This document shows positions 36,991 through 46,853 of a stretch of DNA of 64,000 bases, one piece after another (within the stretch, counting starts at the first letter, position 1; every line of letters begins with the position of its first letter). The translations under genes and the position numbers were made by a program. Below the pieces are notes generated by a model, which saw only the letters and a program-made list of their open reading frames with translations, made no database searches and was not told the origin of the DNA. Source of the stretch: Sutcliffiella deserti (GTDB lineage: Bacteria; Bacillota; Bacilli; Bacillales; Bacillaceae_I); contig NZ_JAIQDB010000001.1 of NCBI RefSeq assembly GCF_020037475.1, forward strand, positions 124,001 through 188,000, in the 5' to 3' direction.

Positions 36991-39696
36991 TTAAACTTTT
37001 AATTTGTCACGTAATACCATTCGTAAAATACCACCATGACGGTAGTAGTCGATTTCTACTTCGCTATCGAATCGAACAAGGGCTTCAAAAGTTGTTTTGT
37101 TTCCTTCTTCATCAGTAGCCGTGACTTTAACAAAGTCACGTGGTTTTACAGTTTCGTCCACTTGAACTTCAAACGTTTCTTTACCTGTTAAGCCAAGAAC
37201 TTCGGCACTTTCGCCAGCCTTGAACTGTAATGGTAAAACACCCATTAGAACAAGGTTGCTACGGTGAATTCTTTCAAAGCTTTCTGCAATAACTGTTTTA
37301 ATTCCAAGTAGATTTGTTCCTTTTGCTGCCCAGTCACGGGAGCTTCCCATTCCATAGTCTTTACCGGCAATTACCATTAGGCCTGTTCTGTCTTCTTTGT
37401 ATCTCATACAAGCATCGTAGATTGACATTACATCGCCTGTTGGCCAGTATGTTGTCCAGCCACCCTCTGTACCAGGAGCAATTTGATTACGGATACGAAT
37501 ATTTGCGAATGTACCACGCATCATTACTTCATGGTTACCACGTCTAGAACCGTAAGAGTTAAATTCACGAGGTGGTACTCCATTTGCTTGTAGATATTTA
37601 CCTGCAGGAGTATCTTTTCCGATAGATCCGGCTGGTGAAATGTGGTCGGTTGTAACCGAGTCAGCAAATTTCCCTACAACGCGTAACCCAGATAATGGCT
37701 CTACTAAGCCTGCCTCTGGTGTTAACCCTTCAAAGAAAGGAGGGTTTTGGATGTATGTGGAATCGTCATCCCATGTATATAATGCTTCATCTGATGTTTG
37801 GATTTCATTCCAACGCTCATTGTCATCAAACACATGCTCATACTCTCTACGGAAAAGTTCAGGAGTAACAGTCGTTTTCACTACTTCTTTCACTTCATCC
37901 ATAGAAGGCCAGATGTCTTTAAAGAATACATCGTTGCCATCTTTATCTTTACCAAGCACGTCATTTTGAAGGTCCACATCTACTGTTCCAGCTAAAGCAT
38001 ATGCAACTACTAGAGGTGGTGAAGCGAGATAATTTCCTTTAACTAGAGGATGGATACGCCCCTCAAAGTTACGGTTACCAGACAATACAGAAGTAACAAG
38101 TAAATCGTTTGCCGCGACAGCTTCTTCAATTTCTTCTGCTAATGGACCAGAGTTACCGATACAAGTAGTACAACCGTAACCTACAATGTTAAATCCTAAG
38201 TTATCAAGGTATGGAAGTAAGCCGGAATCTTGAAGATAGCCAGTTACAACTTTTGATCCTGGTGCTAAAGAGGTTTTTACATAGCTAGGAACATCTAATC
38301 CCAACTCAACCGCTTTTTTTGCAACCAATCCAGCTGCAACCAGCACATAAGGGTTTGATGTGTTCGTACAGGATGTAATTGCAGCAATGGCAATTGCTCC
38401 TGTTTTCATTGTTGTTTTTTCTCCAGAAGCTAAAGTGATGTCCACTTCTTTACTAACTTCCGTAGGAGTTAACCCGTATCCTTGAGCTCCTTCAGGTGCA
38501 GCTAGTGCTTTGTGAAAAGTTTCCTGCATCATGGATAGCGGCACAAGATCCTGTGGACGCTTTGGACCGGAAAGGTTTGGTTCAATTTCTCCTAAGTCGA
38601 TATCTACTACATCTGTATAGATCGGATCAGCGTCTGGGCTAAAGAACAATCCATTTGCTTTGCAATATGCCTCTACTAGTCTGATTTGATCCTCTTCACG
38701 GCCTGTTAGACGCATATAGTCAAGTGCTTCATCGTCAACTGGGAAGAACCCACATGTTGCTCCATATTCAGGTGCCATGTTGGCAATTGTTGCACGATCC
38801 GCAAGTGGAAGTTCAGATACACCAGGACCAAAGAATTCTACAAATTTACCTACAACACCATGCTTACGCAATACTTGAGTTACTTTAAGCGCTAAGTCAG
38901 TTGCAGTTGTGCCATTTGGAAGCGTACCAGTCAACTTCACTCCTACCACTTCAGGTACAGGGAAATAAGAAGGTTGACCTAGCATTCCTGCTTCTGCTTC
39001 AATTCCTCCTACACCCCATCCAAGTACACCAATACCATTGATCATGGTTGTATGTGAATCTGTACCTACCAATGTATCAGGGAATGCAAGGTTTTCGCCG
39101 TTTTCTTCCACTGCATGGACAACGTTCGCTAAATATTCCAGGTTAACCTGGTGAACAATTCCAGTTGCTGGTGGAACAGCACGATAGTTGTCGATTGATT
39201 TTCTTGCCCAGCTTAGGAACTTGTATCGCTCTGCATTACGTTCAAACTCAAGTTTCATGTTAAAGTCCAGTGCATCAAATGTACCTGCTTTATCGACTTG
39301 AACAGAGTGATCAATTACAAGATCTACTGGGATTTCAGGATTGATTTTATCTGGATCTCCACCCATATCAGCCATTGCCTTACGTAAAGAAGCTAAGTCA
39401 ACAACAGCTGGCACTCCAGTGAAATCTTGAAGGATAACACGGGAAGGTTTAAACGGAACATCGATTTCCTTTTGGCCATCTGTTCCCCATTTTACTAAAT
39501 TTTCTACGTGTTCTTTTGTAATTACTCGACCATCTACTTGACGTAGAACTGATTCTAATAATACTTTAATTGAATAAGGCAGACGAGAAACGTCACCTAG
39601 TTTTGCATCTTCAAGTGCTTGCAAACTATAGTAATGATAAGTTTTGCCATTCACATCAAAGGATGCTCGTGCATTAAAAACATCTTTTTTCGTCAT
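36991..39696 (-). CDS. acnA: aconitate hydratase
   Basis: A 901-residue AcnA-type aconitase (citB of B. subtilis) interconverting citrate and isocitrate in the TCA cycle. The [4Fe-4S] ligands are Cys443 in [10 protein letters not shown] and Cys509/Cys512 in [21 protein letters not shown] and [20 protein letters not shown] are also family signatures. GGGGGAATACAT precedes the ATG. It lies between the yneN-like gene and sspO as in B. subtilis. It is monocistronic. Confidence 0.97.
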   Translation of the reverse strand: MTKKDVFNARASFDVNGKTYHYYSLQALEDAKLGDVSRLPYSIKVLLESVLRQVDGRVITKEHVENLVKWGTDGQKEIDVPFKPSRVILQDFTGVPAVVDLASLRKAMADMGGDPDKINPEIPVDLVIDHSVQVDKAGTFDALDFNMKLEFERNAERYKFLSWARKSIDNYRAVPPATGIVHQVNLEYLANVVHAVEENGENLAFPDTLVGTDSHTTMINGIGVLGWGVGGIEAEAGMLGQPSYFPVPEVVGVKLTGTLPNGTTATDLALKVTQVLRKHGVVGKFVEFFGPGVSELPLADRATIANMAPEYGATCGFFPVDDEALDYMRLTGREEDQIRLVEAYCKANGLFFSPDADPIYTDVVDIDLGEIEPNLSGPKRPQDLVPLSMMQETFHKALAAPEGAQGYGLTPTEVSKEVDITLASGEKTTMKTGAIAIAAITSCTNTSNPYVLVAAGLVAKKAVELGLDVPSYVKTSLAPGSKVVTGYLQDSGLLPYLDNLGFNIVGYGCTTCIGNSGPLAEEIEEAVAANDLLVTSVLSGNRNFEGRIHPLVKGNYLASPPLVVAYALAGTVDVDLQNDVLGKDKDGNDVFFKDIWPSMDEVKEVVKTTVTPELFRREYEHVFDDNERWNEIQTSDEALYTWDDDSTYIQNPPFFEGLTPEAGLVEPLSGLRVVGKFADSVTTDHISPAGSIGKDTPAGKYLQANGVPPREFNSYGSRRGNHEVMMRGTFANIRIRNQIAPGTEGGWTTYWPTGDVMSIYDACMRYKEDRTGLMVIAGKDYGMGSSRDWAAKGTNLLGIKTVIAESFERIHRSNLVLMGVLPLQFKAGESAEVLGLTGKETFEVQVDETVKPRDFVKVTATDEEGNKTTFEALVRFDSEVEIDYYRHGGILRMVLRDKLKV

Positions 39697-39986
39697 ATGT
39701 ATTCCCCCTGCTACTCATAGTTTAATAGGACCTCGCTATGAACAATTAATAGGCATTGAAAAACAGGCTTTCTTTGAGAAAGCGTTTGCGATTGTTTTTC
39801 TTAGAGACAAAATTCGATTAATTTCACTCACCAAATAGTCCTTACGACACTATCTTAATACAACATTCTTCATAAGTAAATATCAATAAAGTTATCAAAT
39901 CACATAAGTTTCACTTATATTCATCATTATCCATGGATGAATGCAAATCTAACTCCTGGAAAAGATATTAAATGGAGGTGATTTTA

Positions 39987-40136
39987 ATGGCAAAACGTAA
40001 AGCAAATCATGTACGACCAGGCATGAACGCTGCAAGTGCGCAAGGCATTGGTGCTGGCTACAATGAAGAATACTCAAATGAGCCCTTAACAGAAGCACAA
40101 AAACAAAATAATAAAAAAAGAAAAAAGAATCAATAA
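39987..40136 (+). CDS. sspO: small acid-soluble spore protein O
   Basis: A 49-residue protein [20 protein letters not shown] continuing with [20 protein letters not shown], a clear SspO (CotK). Its ribosome site is ATGGAGGTGAT. Divergent to aconitase, as in B. subtilis; a forespore promoter is expected but was not mapped. Confidence 0.93.
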   Translation: MAKRKANHVRPGMNAASAQGIGAGYNEEYSNEPLTEAQKQNNKKRKKNQ

Positions 40137-40354
40137 TATTTTGCTGTTTAACTTCTAAGTCACTACGATTGAAGCTTACTCAATAACATAGCCAATAAAT
40201 CATTGGCTATGTTTTATTAAGAGGAATTCCATTACTTCAAAGTCCTATCCATAAAATTATTACCCACAAAAAAACACCCATCAAACATCAATGGGGAGAA
40301 TTTTGATCAACAGAAAAAGTCATCATGTAACATCTAATCTACTTTAAACCCTAG

Positions 40355-40490
40355 CAGTTCAGTCCTTTGGATTGGAGTGGCAGGTGAGAGACTCCTGAGG
40401 GAGATAGCGGTAGACGGAAGACCCCGCAGGCAAAACCGAGGAGGCTCCCGCACCGGCCCGCGGAAAGCGAACACCCGAAACAAAGAGCAA
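40355..40490. repeat. GC-rich Bacillaceae intergenic repeat
   Basis: A GC-rich island in AT-rich DNA with the words GAGACTCCTGAGGGAGATAG, AGACCCCGCAGGC, CCGAGGAGGCTCCCGC and CCCGCGGAAAGCGAA in order. These match from memory a family of roughly 130-bp imperfect-palindrome repeats scattered between genes in many Bacillaceae. GGAGACTCC-like and CCGCGG words recur at 32150-32205. It probably folds as an RNA hairpin if transcribed. Confidence 0.65.
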
Positions 40491-40533
40491 CTGGGAATTC
40501 AACCAGTCCCCGAGATACCTGATTAATTTGCCT

Positions 40534-40794
40534 TTATTCGTTTAAATTCCCTTGTTGTAAGATAGTCTGAAGATCTTCTTGAAATTGCATCAACTGTGGC
40601 CGCTGTGTTTCAGAAGCAACCTCTAGCGCATTATTAATTTGTTCCATCGCTTCATTCACTTCGTTTTCCAATCGTTTAAAATCATGTCCATAGTCAGGAT
40701 CATTTTTCACAATTGCTTCATATACATCACGTGCTTGTTCTGTTCCCTGCTGTGCAGCTTGAAACGCTTGCTGTTTATCTTTATTGTACGGCAT
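40534..40794 (-). CDS. small helical hypothetical protein
   Basis: An 86-residue, Gln/Glu-rich helical protein (QQAFQAAQQGTEQARDVYEA, LMQFQEDLQTILQQGNLNE). AAAAGGAGCGAAC precedes its ATG. It lies between sspO and sspP, a spore-protein neighbourhood, but the sequence does not match a spore protein family I know. Small soluble helical protein of unknown role. Confidence 0.65.
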   Translation of the reverse strand: MPYNKDKQQAFQAAQQGTEQARDVYEAIVKNDPDYGHDFKRLENEVNEAMEQINNALEVASETQRPQLMQFQEDLQTILQQGNLNE

Positions 40795-40922
40795 AAGGTT
40801 CGCTCCTTTTAAAAGTAATAATAGCTCTACCTATACTGCCCTTCTTACAAAAATTTATTCTAAAAAGCCTCCGCATAAACTTCAGGATTCTTCAGAAACT
40901 AAACGTAAAGGAGGAGATAGCC

Positions 40923-41066
40923 ATGAACAAAAATGACCATAAAGATATGAAGAAAAATGCACCTAAAGGAAATAATCCTGGTCAACCTGAACCGTTAAGC
41001 GGTTCTCACAAAGTGAAGAATCGTAACCACACTCGTCAAAAACATAATTCTAATCATGATATGTAA
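40923..41066 (+). CDS. sspP: small acid-soluble spore protein P
   Basis: A 47-residue protein [20 protein letters not shown] with the SspP (CotL) core [29 protein letters not shown] precedes the ATG. Its last 17 bases overlap the 3' end of the convergent selA gene. Confidence 0.92.
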   Translation: MNKNDHKDMKKNAPKGNNPGQPEPLSGSHKVKNRNHTRQKHNSNHDM

Positions 41067-42444
41067 CAAGTTTTAACGCATCTAAAAGAGGAGGGATTTC
41101 TTCTTGTGTGATTGTTCGAAAATCGAGAAGAATAGCATTCTCGTGAATTCGTACAATAATGCTCGATGTCCCTTTTCTTAATTTCTCAGCCAATTCATTT
41201 GGGGATAACAGGCTGTGCTTAATTTTGATAACATAAGTAGATAAAAGTACATCTGGCATAGTGCCGCCACCAATCATAGAATAATCTTTATCTACAGAAA
41301 CCTCTATCTCCTCTATTTTACTTATTTCAGTATAAACATGCATGGCCTTTTGATTGATTTCTTCCTCTGTTTGAAGGATATCTCTGACAGTAGGTATACT
41401 TAAAGCTTTGCCGTTTTGATATGCTTGTAATGTTGCTTCAAGCGCAGCATAACTCATTTTATCTACACGGAGTACTCTCGCCAACTGATCCTTTTTAAGT
41501 TTGTCGATGAATTTCTTCTTTCCGGCAATAATACCCGCTTGTGGTCCACCAAGTAATTTGTCCCCGCTGAAGGAAACGAGGTCCACACCTGATTCTATAA
41601 CTTTTTGAACAACAGGCTCGTCCCCGATTCCATGTTGGGTGAAATCATAAAATACCCCACTCCCTAAGTCTTCATATACAATTAAATTTTCATAGTTTTC
41701 ACTAATGGAGACAAGGTCTGTAGTAGGAACAGATTGAGTAAATCCAATCGTTTTAAAGTTACTTGTATGTACTTTAAGCAAGATAGAAGTTTGCTCGGTA
41801 ATTGCTTCTTCATAGTCTTTCCGATGAGTTTTGTTCGTCGTTCCTACCTCTACAAGCTTTGCGCCGCTTTCTTCCATTATGGAGGAAATCCGAAAGGAAC
41901 CGCCAATTTCAACAAGTTGGCCGCGAGATACAATTACCTCTTTTTCTTTTGCTAACGCTTTTAAAACTAAAAAAACTGCTGCAGCATTGTTATTCACAAC
42001 TATTGCTGCTTCTGCACCTGTTACATCCTTTATGATGGATTCTACAATATCATATCTAGAGCCACGGGAACCTTTATCAATATTATATTCCAGATTAGAG
42101 TAGCCGCCAGCTACTTCCACTACTCGGTTGATCGCTTCCCTACTAAGACTTGCTCTTCCTAAGTTAGTGTGTAGTATGGTGCCTGTCGCGTTAATTACTT
42201 TCTTTAGAGAATATTGACTATTCTTATGTACTCTTTTTGATAGCGTCTCCCAGATATAAGGGGTAAGTGCAGTACCACTCCACTCCCCATTTCGAATGGA
42301 TGTTCGAAGTTCATCGAGTGTTTCTCGAAGTGCATGGGTAAGGATATCTTCCTTTATATCGTATTGTTTTCTTATTAAGTGAAAATGATGGTCCCTTTTC
42401 AATTCATGAACAGGAGGAATCTCACGTAATAATTTTTCGTTCAT
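41050..42444 (-). CDS. selA: L-seryl-tRNA(Sec) selenium transferase
   Basis: A 464-residue PLP enzyme converting Ser-tRNA(Sec) to Sec-tRNA(Sec) with selenophosphate. The PLP lysine is in [16 protein letters not shown] (Lys296) and other signatures are [14 protein letters not shown] and [11 protein letters not shown] 42444 has AAAGGTGAG close before it; an in-frame GTG three codons upstream overlaps that site. It is followed on the chromosome by the SelW-like gene, selD and selB, so all Sec-synthesis genes sit together. The 3' end overlaps sspP convergently. Confidence 0.96.
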   Translation of the reverse strand: MNEKLLREIPPVHELKRDHHFHLIRKQYDIKEDILTHALRETLDELRTSIRNGEWSGTALTPYIWETLSKRVHKNSQYSLKKVINATGTILHTNLGRASLSREAINRVVEVAGGYSNLEYNIDKGSRGSRYDIVESIIKDVTGAEAAIVVNNNAAAVFLVLKALAKEKEVIVSRGQLVEIGGSFRISSIMEESGAKLVEVGTTNKTHRKDYEEAITEQTSILLKVHTSNFKTIGFTQSVPTTDLVSISENYENLIVYEDLGSGVFYDFTQHGIGDEPVVQKVIESGVDLVSFSGDKLLGGPQAGIIAGKKKFIDKLKKDQLARVLRVDKMSYAALEATLQAYQNGKALSIPTVRDILQTEEEINQKAMHVYTEISKIEEIEVSVDKDYSMIGGGTMPDVLLSTYVIKIKHSLLSPNELAEKLRKGTSSIIVRIHENAILLDFRTITQEEIPPLLDALKLVTYHD

Positions 42445-42548
42445 TTTACTCACCTTTTCCTTACAATGCTTGATAGAGTTATTATAGCATGCTAAGAAAA
42501 ACTATGGAAAAACACAAAAAAGAGAAGGGTTCTCCCTCCTCTTTTGGT

Positions 42549-42788
42549 CTACTTGCTTTCCATTTCATCTATAATGTTTTCAACTTTAGGAAAAACACCT
42601 GTTTCTTTTTTTGAGTAAATCGTTTCTCCATCTACCATAACTTCAAATTTACCACCTGAACTTGGTATAAGTTCTAAGGAGCTGATATTAGTTCGAAAAT
42701 GATTAAAAAGTGATTCCGCGAAACTCGCGGCTTTTGGTGAATAGTTTCACTGCATGCAAAACTCAACAGATACTTTAAAATTTTTCAT
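42549..42788 (-). CDS. SelW/Rdx-family selenoprotein (CxxU, in-frame TGA)
   Basis: A gene hidden by an in-frame TGA. From ATG 42788 (AAGGAGGAATGTG before it) the frame reads MKNFKVSVEFCMQ, TGA (42749-42747, codon 14), then NYSPKAASFAESLFNHFRTN and so on to TAG at 42549, 79 residues in all. The C-M-Q-Sec motif sits at the end of the first strand, exactly where SelW/SelT/SelH (Rdx) proteins have CxxU or CxxC, and the later SGGKFEVMVDGETIYSKK and GVFPKVENI strands are family-like. The TGA is followed by a 6-bp hairpin 16 bases on. Its position between selA and selD supports Sec insertion. Likely a small redox protein. Confidence 0.9.
42716..42730 (-). promoter_or_regulatory. SECIS-like hairpin of the SelW-like gene
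   Basis: Within the coding mRNA, CCGCGA pairs perfectly with TCGCGG around a GTT loop, beginning 16 bases after the TGA. Bacterial SECIS elements place the apical loop roughly 16-37 bases downstream of UGA with a G early in the loop; both hold here. Confidence 0.7.
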
Positions 42789-42939
42789 CTCACATTCCTC
42801 CTTGAGCATTTTTTACTGTAGAGTATGAAAACCCTTACCTTAATTGTAATACAACTATTTATTTTTCGCAAAAGTATGAATTTTATTACTGGAAAACGTG
42901 AAGATATACTACTATACTTAAGCTCAGGAGGTGGTATTC

Positions 42940-43992
42940 ATGAGTGAACAAGAGAAAATCCGTTTAACTGCTCTTTCCACAAAAGCTGGCTGAGGATGCA
43001 AACTTGGTCCACAAGACCTCGCGCAAGTTTTGCGTGATTTACCTTCTAATTTGGAAGACCCTAATCTCCTAGGTGGATATAGCACATCAGATGATGCGGG
43101 AGTTTATAAAGTAACAGATGAGATTGCATTGATTCAAACCGTTGATTACTTTACACCGGTTGTCGACGATCCATATATGTTCGGCCAGATAGCAGCGGCT
43201 AATGCCTTAAGTGATGTCTATGCTATGGGTGGAACACCAAAAACAACTTTGAATATAGTCGGTTACCCTATAAAGAAATTGGGGCCGGACATACTAAATC
43301 AGATCTTGACTGGTGCGATGGACAAAGTGAAAGAAGCAGGTGCTGTCCTTATAGGAGGACATTCCATTGATGACCAAGAACCTAAATTCGGCTTATCGGT
43401 GACCGGCTTTGTACATCCAAAAAAAATATGGAAGAACGTTGGAGCAAAGCCAGGAGATGCTCTCGTTCTTACAAAACCAATAGGTGTTGGAATTGTTACC
43501 ACAGCGATAAAAAGAGAGAAAGCAACTTTAGAACAGATTGAACTTGTTACCGCTACGATGAGTGAACTGAACAAAGTTTCATCAGAAGTTTTACAAAACT
43601 TCTCCCCAAATGCTGTAACCGACGTTACTGGCTTTGGGTTATTGGGACATGCAAGTGAAATGGCTAATGGAAGCCAAGTTAGTTTACATATTCGCTTGAG
43701 TAGTGTACCAGTTTTGCCAGGGACATTTGACTTTGCTAAAAAGGGAATCATTCCTGGGGGCTCTAAAGCAAATCACCAATGGATAGACTCTAAAGTGAAA
43801 TATGCTCCTTCCATAACACTTGATCAGCAATTAGTTTTATGTGACGCAATTACATCCGGCGGCTTGTTAGTGAGTATGCCTTATGAGGAAGCCGAGGATT
43901 ATGTGAATCAACTTTCATATGTAAATATAGCCGCTTCTATTATAGGGGAAGTGAAAAGTCTGGACGACTTTTTACTTTATGTTAAGAAATGA
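42940..43992 (+). CDS. selD: selenophosphate synthetase with Sec at the catalytic position
   Basis: A 350-residue enzyme making selenophosphate from selenide and ATP. ATG 42940 follows CAGGAGGTGG. The catalytic motif K-A-G-x-G-C-K has TGA (42991-42993, codon 18) at the position of the catalytic Cys in E. coli SelD, so this SelD is itself a selenoprotein; conventional calling would start it only at 43030. Downstream LGGYSTSDDAGVYKV, IGGHSIDDQEPKFG and VTDVTGFGLLGH are the ATP/Mg-binding signatures. Divergent to the SelW-like gene and convergent with selB. The need for Sec to make its own enzyme implies an autoregulatory loop. Confidence 0.95.
42998..43033 (+). promoter_or_regulatory. SECIS-like hairpin of selD
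   Basis: GCAAACTTG (42998-43006) pairs with CAAGTTTTGC (43024-43033) with one bulged T. Inside, GGTC can pair with GACC around CACAA. The inner loop is about 17-21 bases after the TGA, within the range of bacterial SECIS elements read by SelB. Confidence 0.65.
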
Positions 43993-44021
43993 AAAAGCAG
44001 CCGTTTAATGGCTGCTTTTTT
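43992..44021. terminator. bidirectional terminator selD / selB
   Basis: AAAAAGCAGCC pairs with GGCTGCTTTTT around GTTTAAT between the convergent stop codons. Confidence 0.88.
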
Positions 44022-45910
44022 TATGTCACTATCCACTTTCGTTTTGTCCCATCCCGCTCGGTTATTCCTTGGCGATCCATTAGTTCTACAAAAGGAATTA
44101 AATATTTTCTAGATAATTGGAGAGCATCCTTAATATCAGAAAGCTCCATCTCCTCCACCATCTTTTCTCGCAAACTTGATACAGCCTCCTGAAATACATC
44201 CTTATTAATCAAATAGTTTTCATTAAGTAGCAGTACTTTGTTTTGCTTAAGTAAAAAATATTGCAAATCGGCTGCTTCTTTTTCAGGCAAGCCAGCTTCC
44301 TCACTATATTGTTTAAAAGGTTTAGGTGTGAGTCTATCCTTCAGTATAGATTGTTCTACCTGCTCCATCCTCTTTTTCCACTGTATTGGATAGTCTGGGC
44401 TGAAAGTCTTTAAAGAAATCATATTTTCCACTCGCACAACTCTACCGGTTTCTTCTAATTTTAAGAGGAGATAGTCAAGTATCTCTTTTGAACTTATCTT
44501 AATTAATTCGGATAATAGCTGTGCTTTCGCTATTCCTATTCTAAGTGAGTATGTATGGTGAAAATCTTCCAAGTGAAGAACAATGCGTTGTTCCGTTTCC
44601 TTTAACTGCTTTACAAGAGCATAATCATAGTTTCTAATCATCGTAATTATGCCTTCTTCTTTCAGTGCTTTAGTTTCCAACAAAGTTAAACCGGTTTCTC
44701 TTTGGAGTTGTTCTCCTGGTATAATCTGTTGTTTAGTGAAGATTTCATTCACCCGTTCCTCCGGAGAGCCTTGCTTCATATTCATAAGAGCGTCGATTGT
44801 ACCTTTACCGAATTTGTATTTCTTACCTTTAGCTTGAAAAACCCAGCCGCCACCAATGGTTTCAATAGGTGATGGTCTTCTGATAATAATCTTGTCATCT
44901 CTTTTACAGGTAATCGGTTCTTGTAAACGCAACTGACATAATACTTCCCCCGTTTCATTTGGGGAGACTTCATTACGATCAAAAAAGATGATTTTCCCGA
45001 GAACCTCTGAAGTGCCTGTATGAACTTTTAAGAGGCTCCTTTGTTTTATAGGGCTTAGGAGGTTTCCGACAAATTTTAGAGCCACATCGATTGTATCAGT
45101 GGTTTCATATGTATTCACTTTAACGAGAACATCTCCTCGTTGAATATCTTCCTTTTTGATGTTTGGAATATTAACTGCTACCCTTTGACCAGCAGAGGCA
45201 GATTCCACTTGTTTTCCATGAACTTGTAGCTGTCTTACTTTAACAGTTTTCTTTTCAGGCAGCACTTCTAGTGTATCCCCACTGCTAAGAAAACCTTCTA
45301 CAATCGTCCCTCTTACTATAGTACCTTGACCAGTTATTGTAAAAACTTGATCAATAGGCAAACGAAAACTTCCTGTAATCTGTTTTTCCATTAGAGAATC
45401 TAGCTCTTTTTCGATCGTTCTTTTCAATTCTTTCATGCCTTGATTCTTCATGCTATCTACAAAAACTACTGGAGCATTCTGAAAGATACTATCTTCGAGC
45501 TCGTCCAATATTTCCTCTTTTGCGAGCTCTAAAATATCGGGATCTACTTTATCCATTTTTGTTATAACAATGATACCCTTTTGTATTTTTAAAAATTTCA
45601 AGATTTCCAAATGTTCCTTCGTTTGTGGCATGACCCCTTCATCTGCAGCTATCACCAGCATAACGAGATCTATTCCCGACACCCCTGCAATCATTTGTCT
45701 TATAAACCGTTCATGTCCAGGAACATCAACAATAGAGGCGACAGAATCAGATCCTTCAAGATATAAAGGAGCGTACCCTAACTCTATAGAGATTTGCCGC
45801 TCCTTCTCTTCCTTAAGACGATCTGTGTCGACACCAGTTAATGCTTTCGTTAAGGTGGTTTTTCCGTGATCAATATGTCCGGCCATGCCAATTGTAAAAT
45901 GTTTAGTCAA
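44021..45910 (-). CDS. selB: selenocysteine-specific elongation factor
   Basis: A 629-residue GTPase bringing Sec-tRNA(Sec) to UGA codons with a SECIS hairpin. EF-Tu-like G motifs: GMAGHIDHGKTTLTKALTG (P-loop), VDVPGHERFIRQM, and VITKMDKV. The C-terminal third contains winged-helix domains (for example RLTPKPFKQYSEEAGLPEKE) that bind mRNA. TTG 45910 is chosen: AGGTGAG lies five bases before it. It overlaps the end of the GerPA/PF-like gene by 8 bp (the stop TAA lies in the second codon region of selB), so translation is probably coupled. Confidence 0.95.
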   Translation of the reverse strand: MTKHFTIGMAGHIDHGKTTLTKALTGVDTDRLKEEKERQISIELGYAPLYLEGSDSVASIVDVPGHERFIRQMIAGVSGIDLVMLVIAADEGVMPQTKEHLEILKFLKIQKGIIVITKMDKVDPDILELAKEEILDELEDSIFQNAPVVFVDSMKNQGMKELKRTIEKELDSLMEKQITGSFRLPIDQVFTITGQGTIVRGTIVEGFLSSGDTLEVLPEKKTVKVRQLQVHGKQVESASAGQRVAVNIPNIKKEDIQRGDVLVKVNTYETTDTIDVALKFVGNLLSPIKQRSLLKVHTGTSEVLGKIIFFDRNEVSPNETGEVLCQLRLQEPITCKRDDKIIIRRPSPIETIGGGWVFQAKGKKYKFGKGTIDALMNMKQGSPEERVNEIFTKQQIIPGEQLQRETGLTLLETKALKEEGIITMIRNYDYALVKQLKETEQRIVLHLEDFHHTYSLRIGIAKAQLLSELIKISSKEILDYLLLKLEETGRVVRVENMISLKTFSPDYPIQWKKRMEQVEQSILKDRLTPKPFKQYSEEAGLPEKEAADLQYFLLKQNKVLLLNENYLINKDVFQEAVSSLREKMVEEMELSDIKDALQLSRKYLIPFVELMDRQGITERDGTKRKWIVT

Positions 45911-46139
45911 TACTCTCACCTATTTCATCGTTAAACTCTACCTTCTTTTTGCCACAAACATGAACGTTACTAATTTTTGTATAGGTTTTGATGCATTCCC
46001 CTACATTCCCACTGCCGGAACCAGTAATCCCTGTTTCTTCTGCAATGGGACTTGCTTTAAAAATATTTCCAAAGTTCACTACTCCACCATTTACATTTTC
46101 AATAATCACCTTATGAATCAAACATCCCATATTTGCCAC
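45903..46139 (-). CDS. GerPA/GerPF-like spore germination protein
   Basis: A 78-residue protein with the GerPA/PF signature I-x-x-V-N-G-G-V-V-N-F-G-N (residues 12-24) and GSGSGNVGECIKTYTKISN. GerP proteins affect spore-coat permeability to germinants. Here the gene is a lone paralogue, not a gerPABCDEF operon, and overlaps selB. Unlike usual GerP members it has three cysteines (C6, C49, C62). AAAAGGGAGTGGCAA precedes the ATG. Confidence 0.85.
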   Translation of the reverse strand: MANMGCLIHKVIIENVNGGVVNFGNIFKASPIAEETGITGSGSGNVGECIKTYTKISNVHVCGKKKVEFNDEIGESID

Positions 46140-46198
46140 TCCCTTTTCTTTTAGCGTATGAAAGGAAATCAGTGCTTGTATAGGTGGACGTCCCTTTT

Positions 46199-46690
46199 TT
46201 ACTTTTTTTTATAGTACTGCTGAAGATAGAGATCCCATTCTTCCTCTGTCCAGCTTCTGCCTTTTTGTTCTTGTAAAAATCCTTTCTTCCATTGCCTTTT
46301 CACATTGTCTACCTGGTTGGCTTGAATGCTGCTTTGATTGAGTTCTTTTGCTCGTATATCTTCCCAATCTGGTTTTAGAGAAGGTGGTTGTGTTAGAAGC
46401 GGATCGATAATTTTTTTAAATACAAAGATGACTAGAAACAGTAATACTACAAGCTTCAAGGGCAGCGGTATTGGTGTGAATAGAACAACAAGAACACACC
46501 CACCAATTAGCATCCAGCCTCGATATGTTAGTTTCTTGATAATGTCTTTCCGCGCTTCTTTGGATAAGTTATGCTGCGATTCGTACTTGTTTTCTATCTT
46601 ACAATAGACGCAATAGGTTTCAATTTCTTTATTTAGCGAATCATAGCGCTCTGATAATTGTTTCTTATGTTTTGTACAATATAAATTCAA
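46199..46690 (-). CDS. membrane protein with N-terminal zinc-ribbon-like cysteines
   Basis: A 163-residue protein. The N-terminus has C5, H8, C27 and C30 (CTKH ... CVYC), a possible B-box-like metal site. A hydrophobic hairpin of two TM helices (about 59-75 and 77-95) follows, then a charged cytoplasmic tail ending KGRSWTEEEWDLYLQQYYKK. TTG start with GGAGGGTAAA. Family unknown. Confidence 0.65.
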   Translation of the reverse strand: MNLYCTKHKKQLSERYDSLNKEIETYCVYCKIENKYESQHNLSKEARKDIIKKLTYRGWMLIGGCVLVVLFTPIPLPLKLVVLLFLVIFVFKKIIDPLLTQPPSLKPDWEDIRAKELNQSSIQANQVDNVKRQWKKGFLQEQKGRSWTEEEWDLYLQQYYKKK

Positions 46691-46853
46691 TTTACCCTCC
46701 AGCGTTCATGGCATATAACACTATTATAGCAATTTCACTACTAAACGGAAAACAAAACAGAGAAGGTTAGTCACTCTAGGTCTGTTGCAAGATTTAGCGG
46801 ATGTTGTTACCATTAAAGATATTATGCGGTTTTTCTTAAGGGGGAAAAATGAA

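Noticed and set aside
37314-39838. Open frames antisense to aconitase
   Set aside because: Shadows of a well-supported gene; no ribosome sites or protein families.
42991-42993. Nonsense mutation in selD
   Set aside because: The TGA is exactly at the catalytic Cys position, the machinery for Sec is encoded next door, and a SECIS-like hairpin follows.
43030-43992. SelD starting at 43030
   Set aside because: This truncated start lacks the catalytic motif; the upstream ATG with a strong ribosome site and in-frame TGA explains the gene better.
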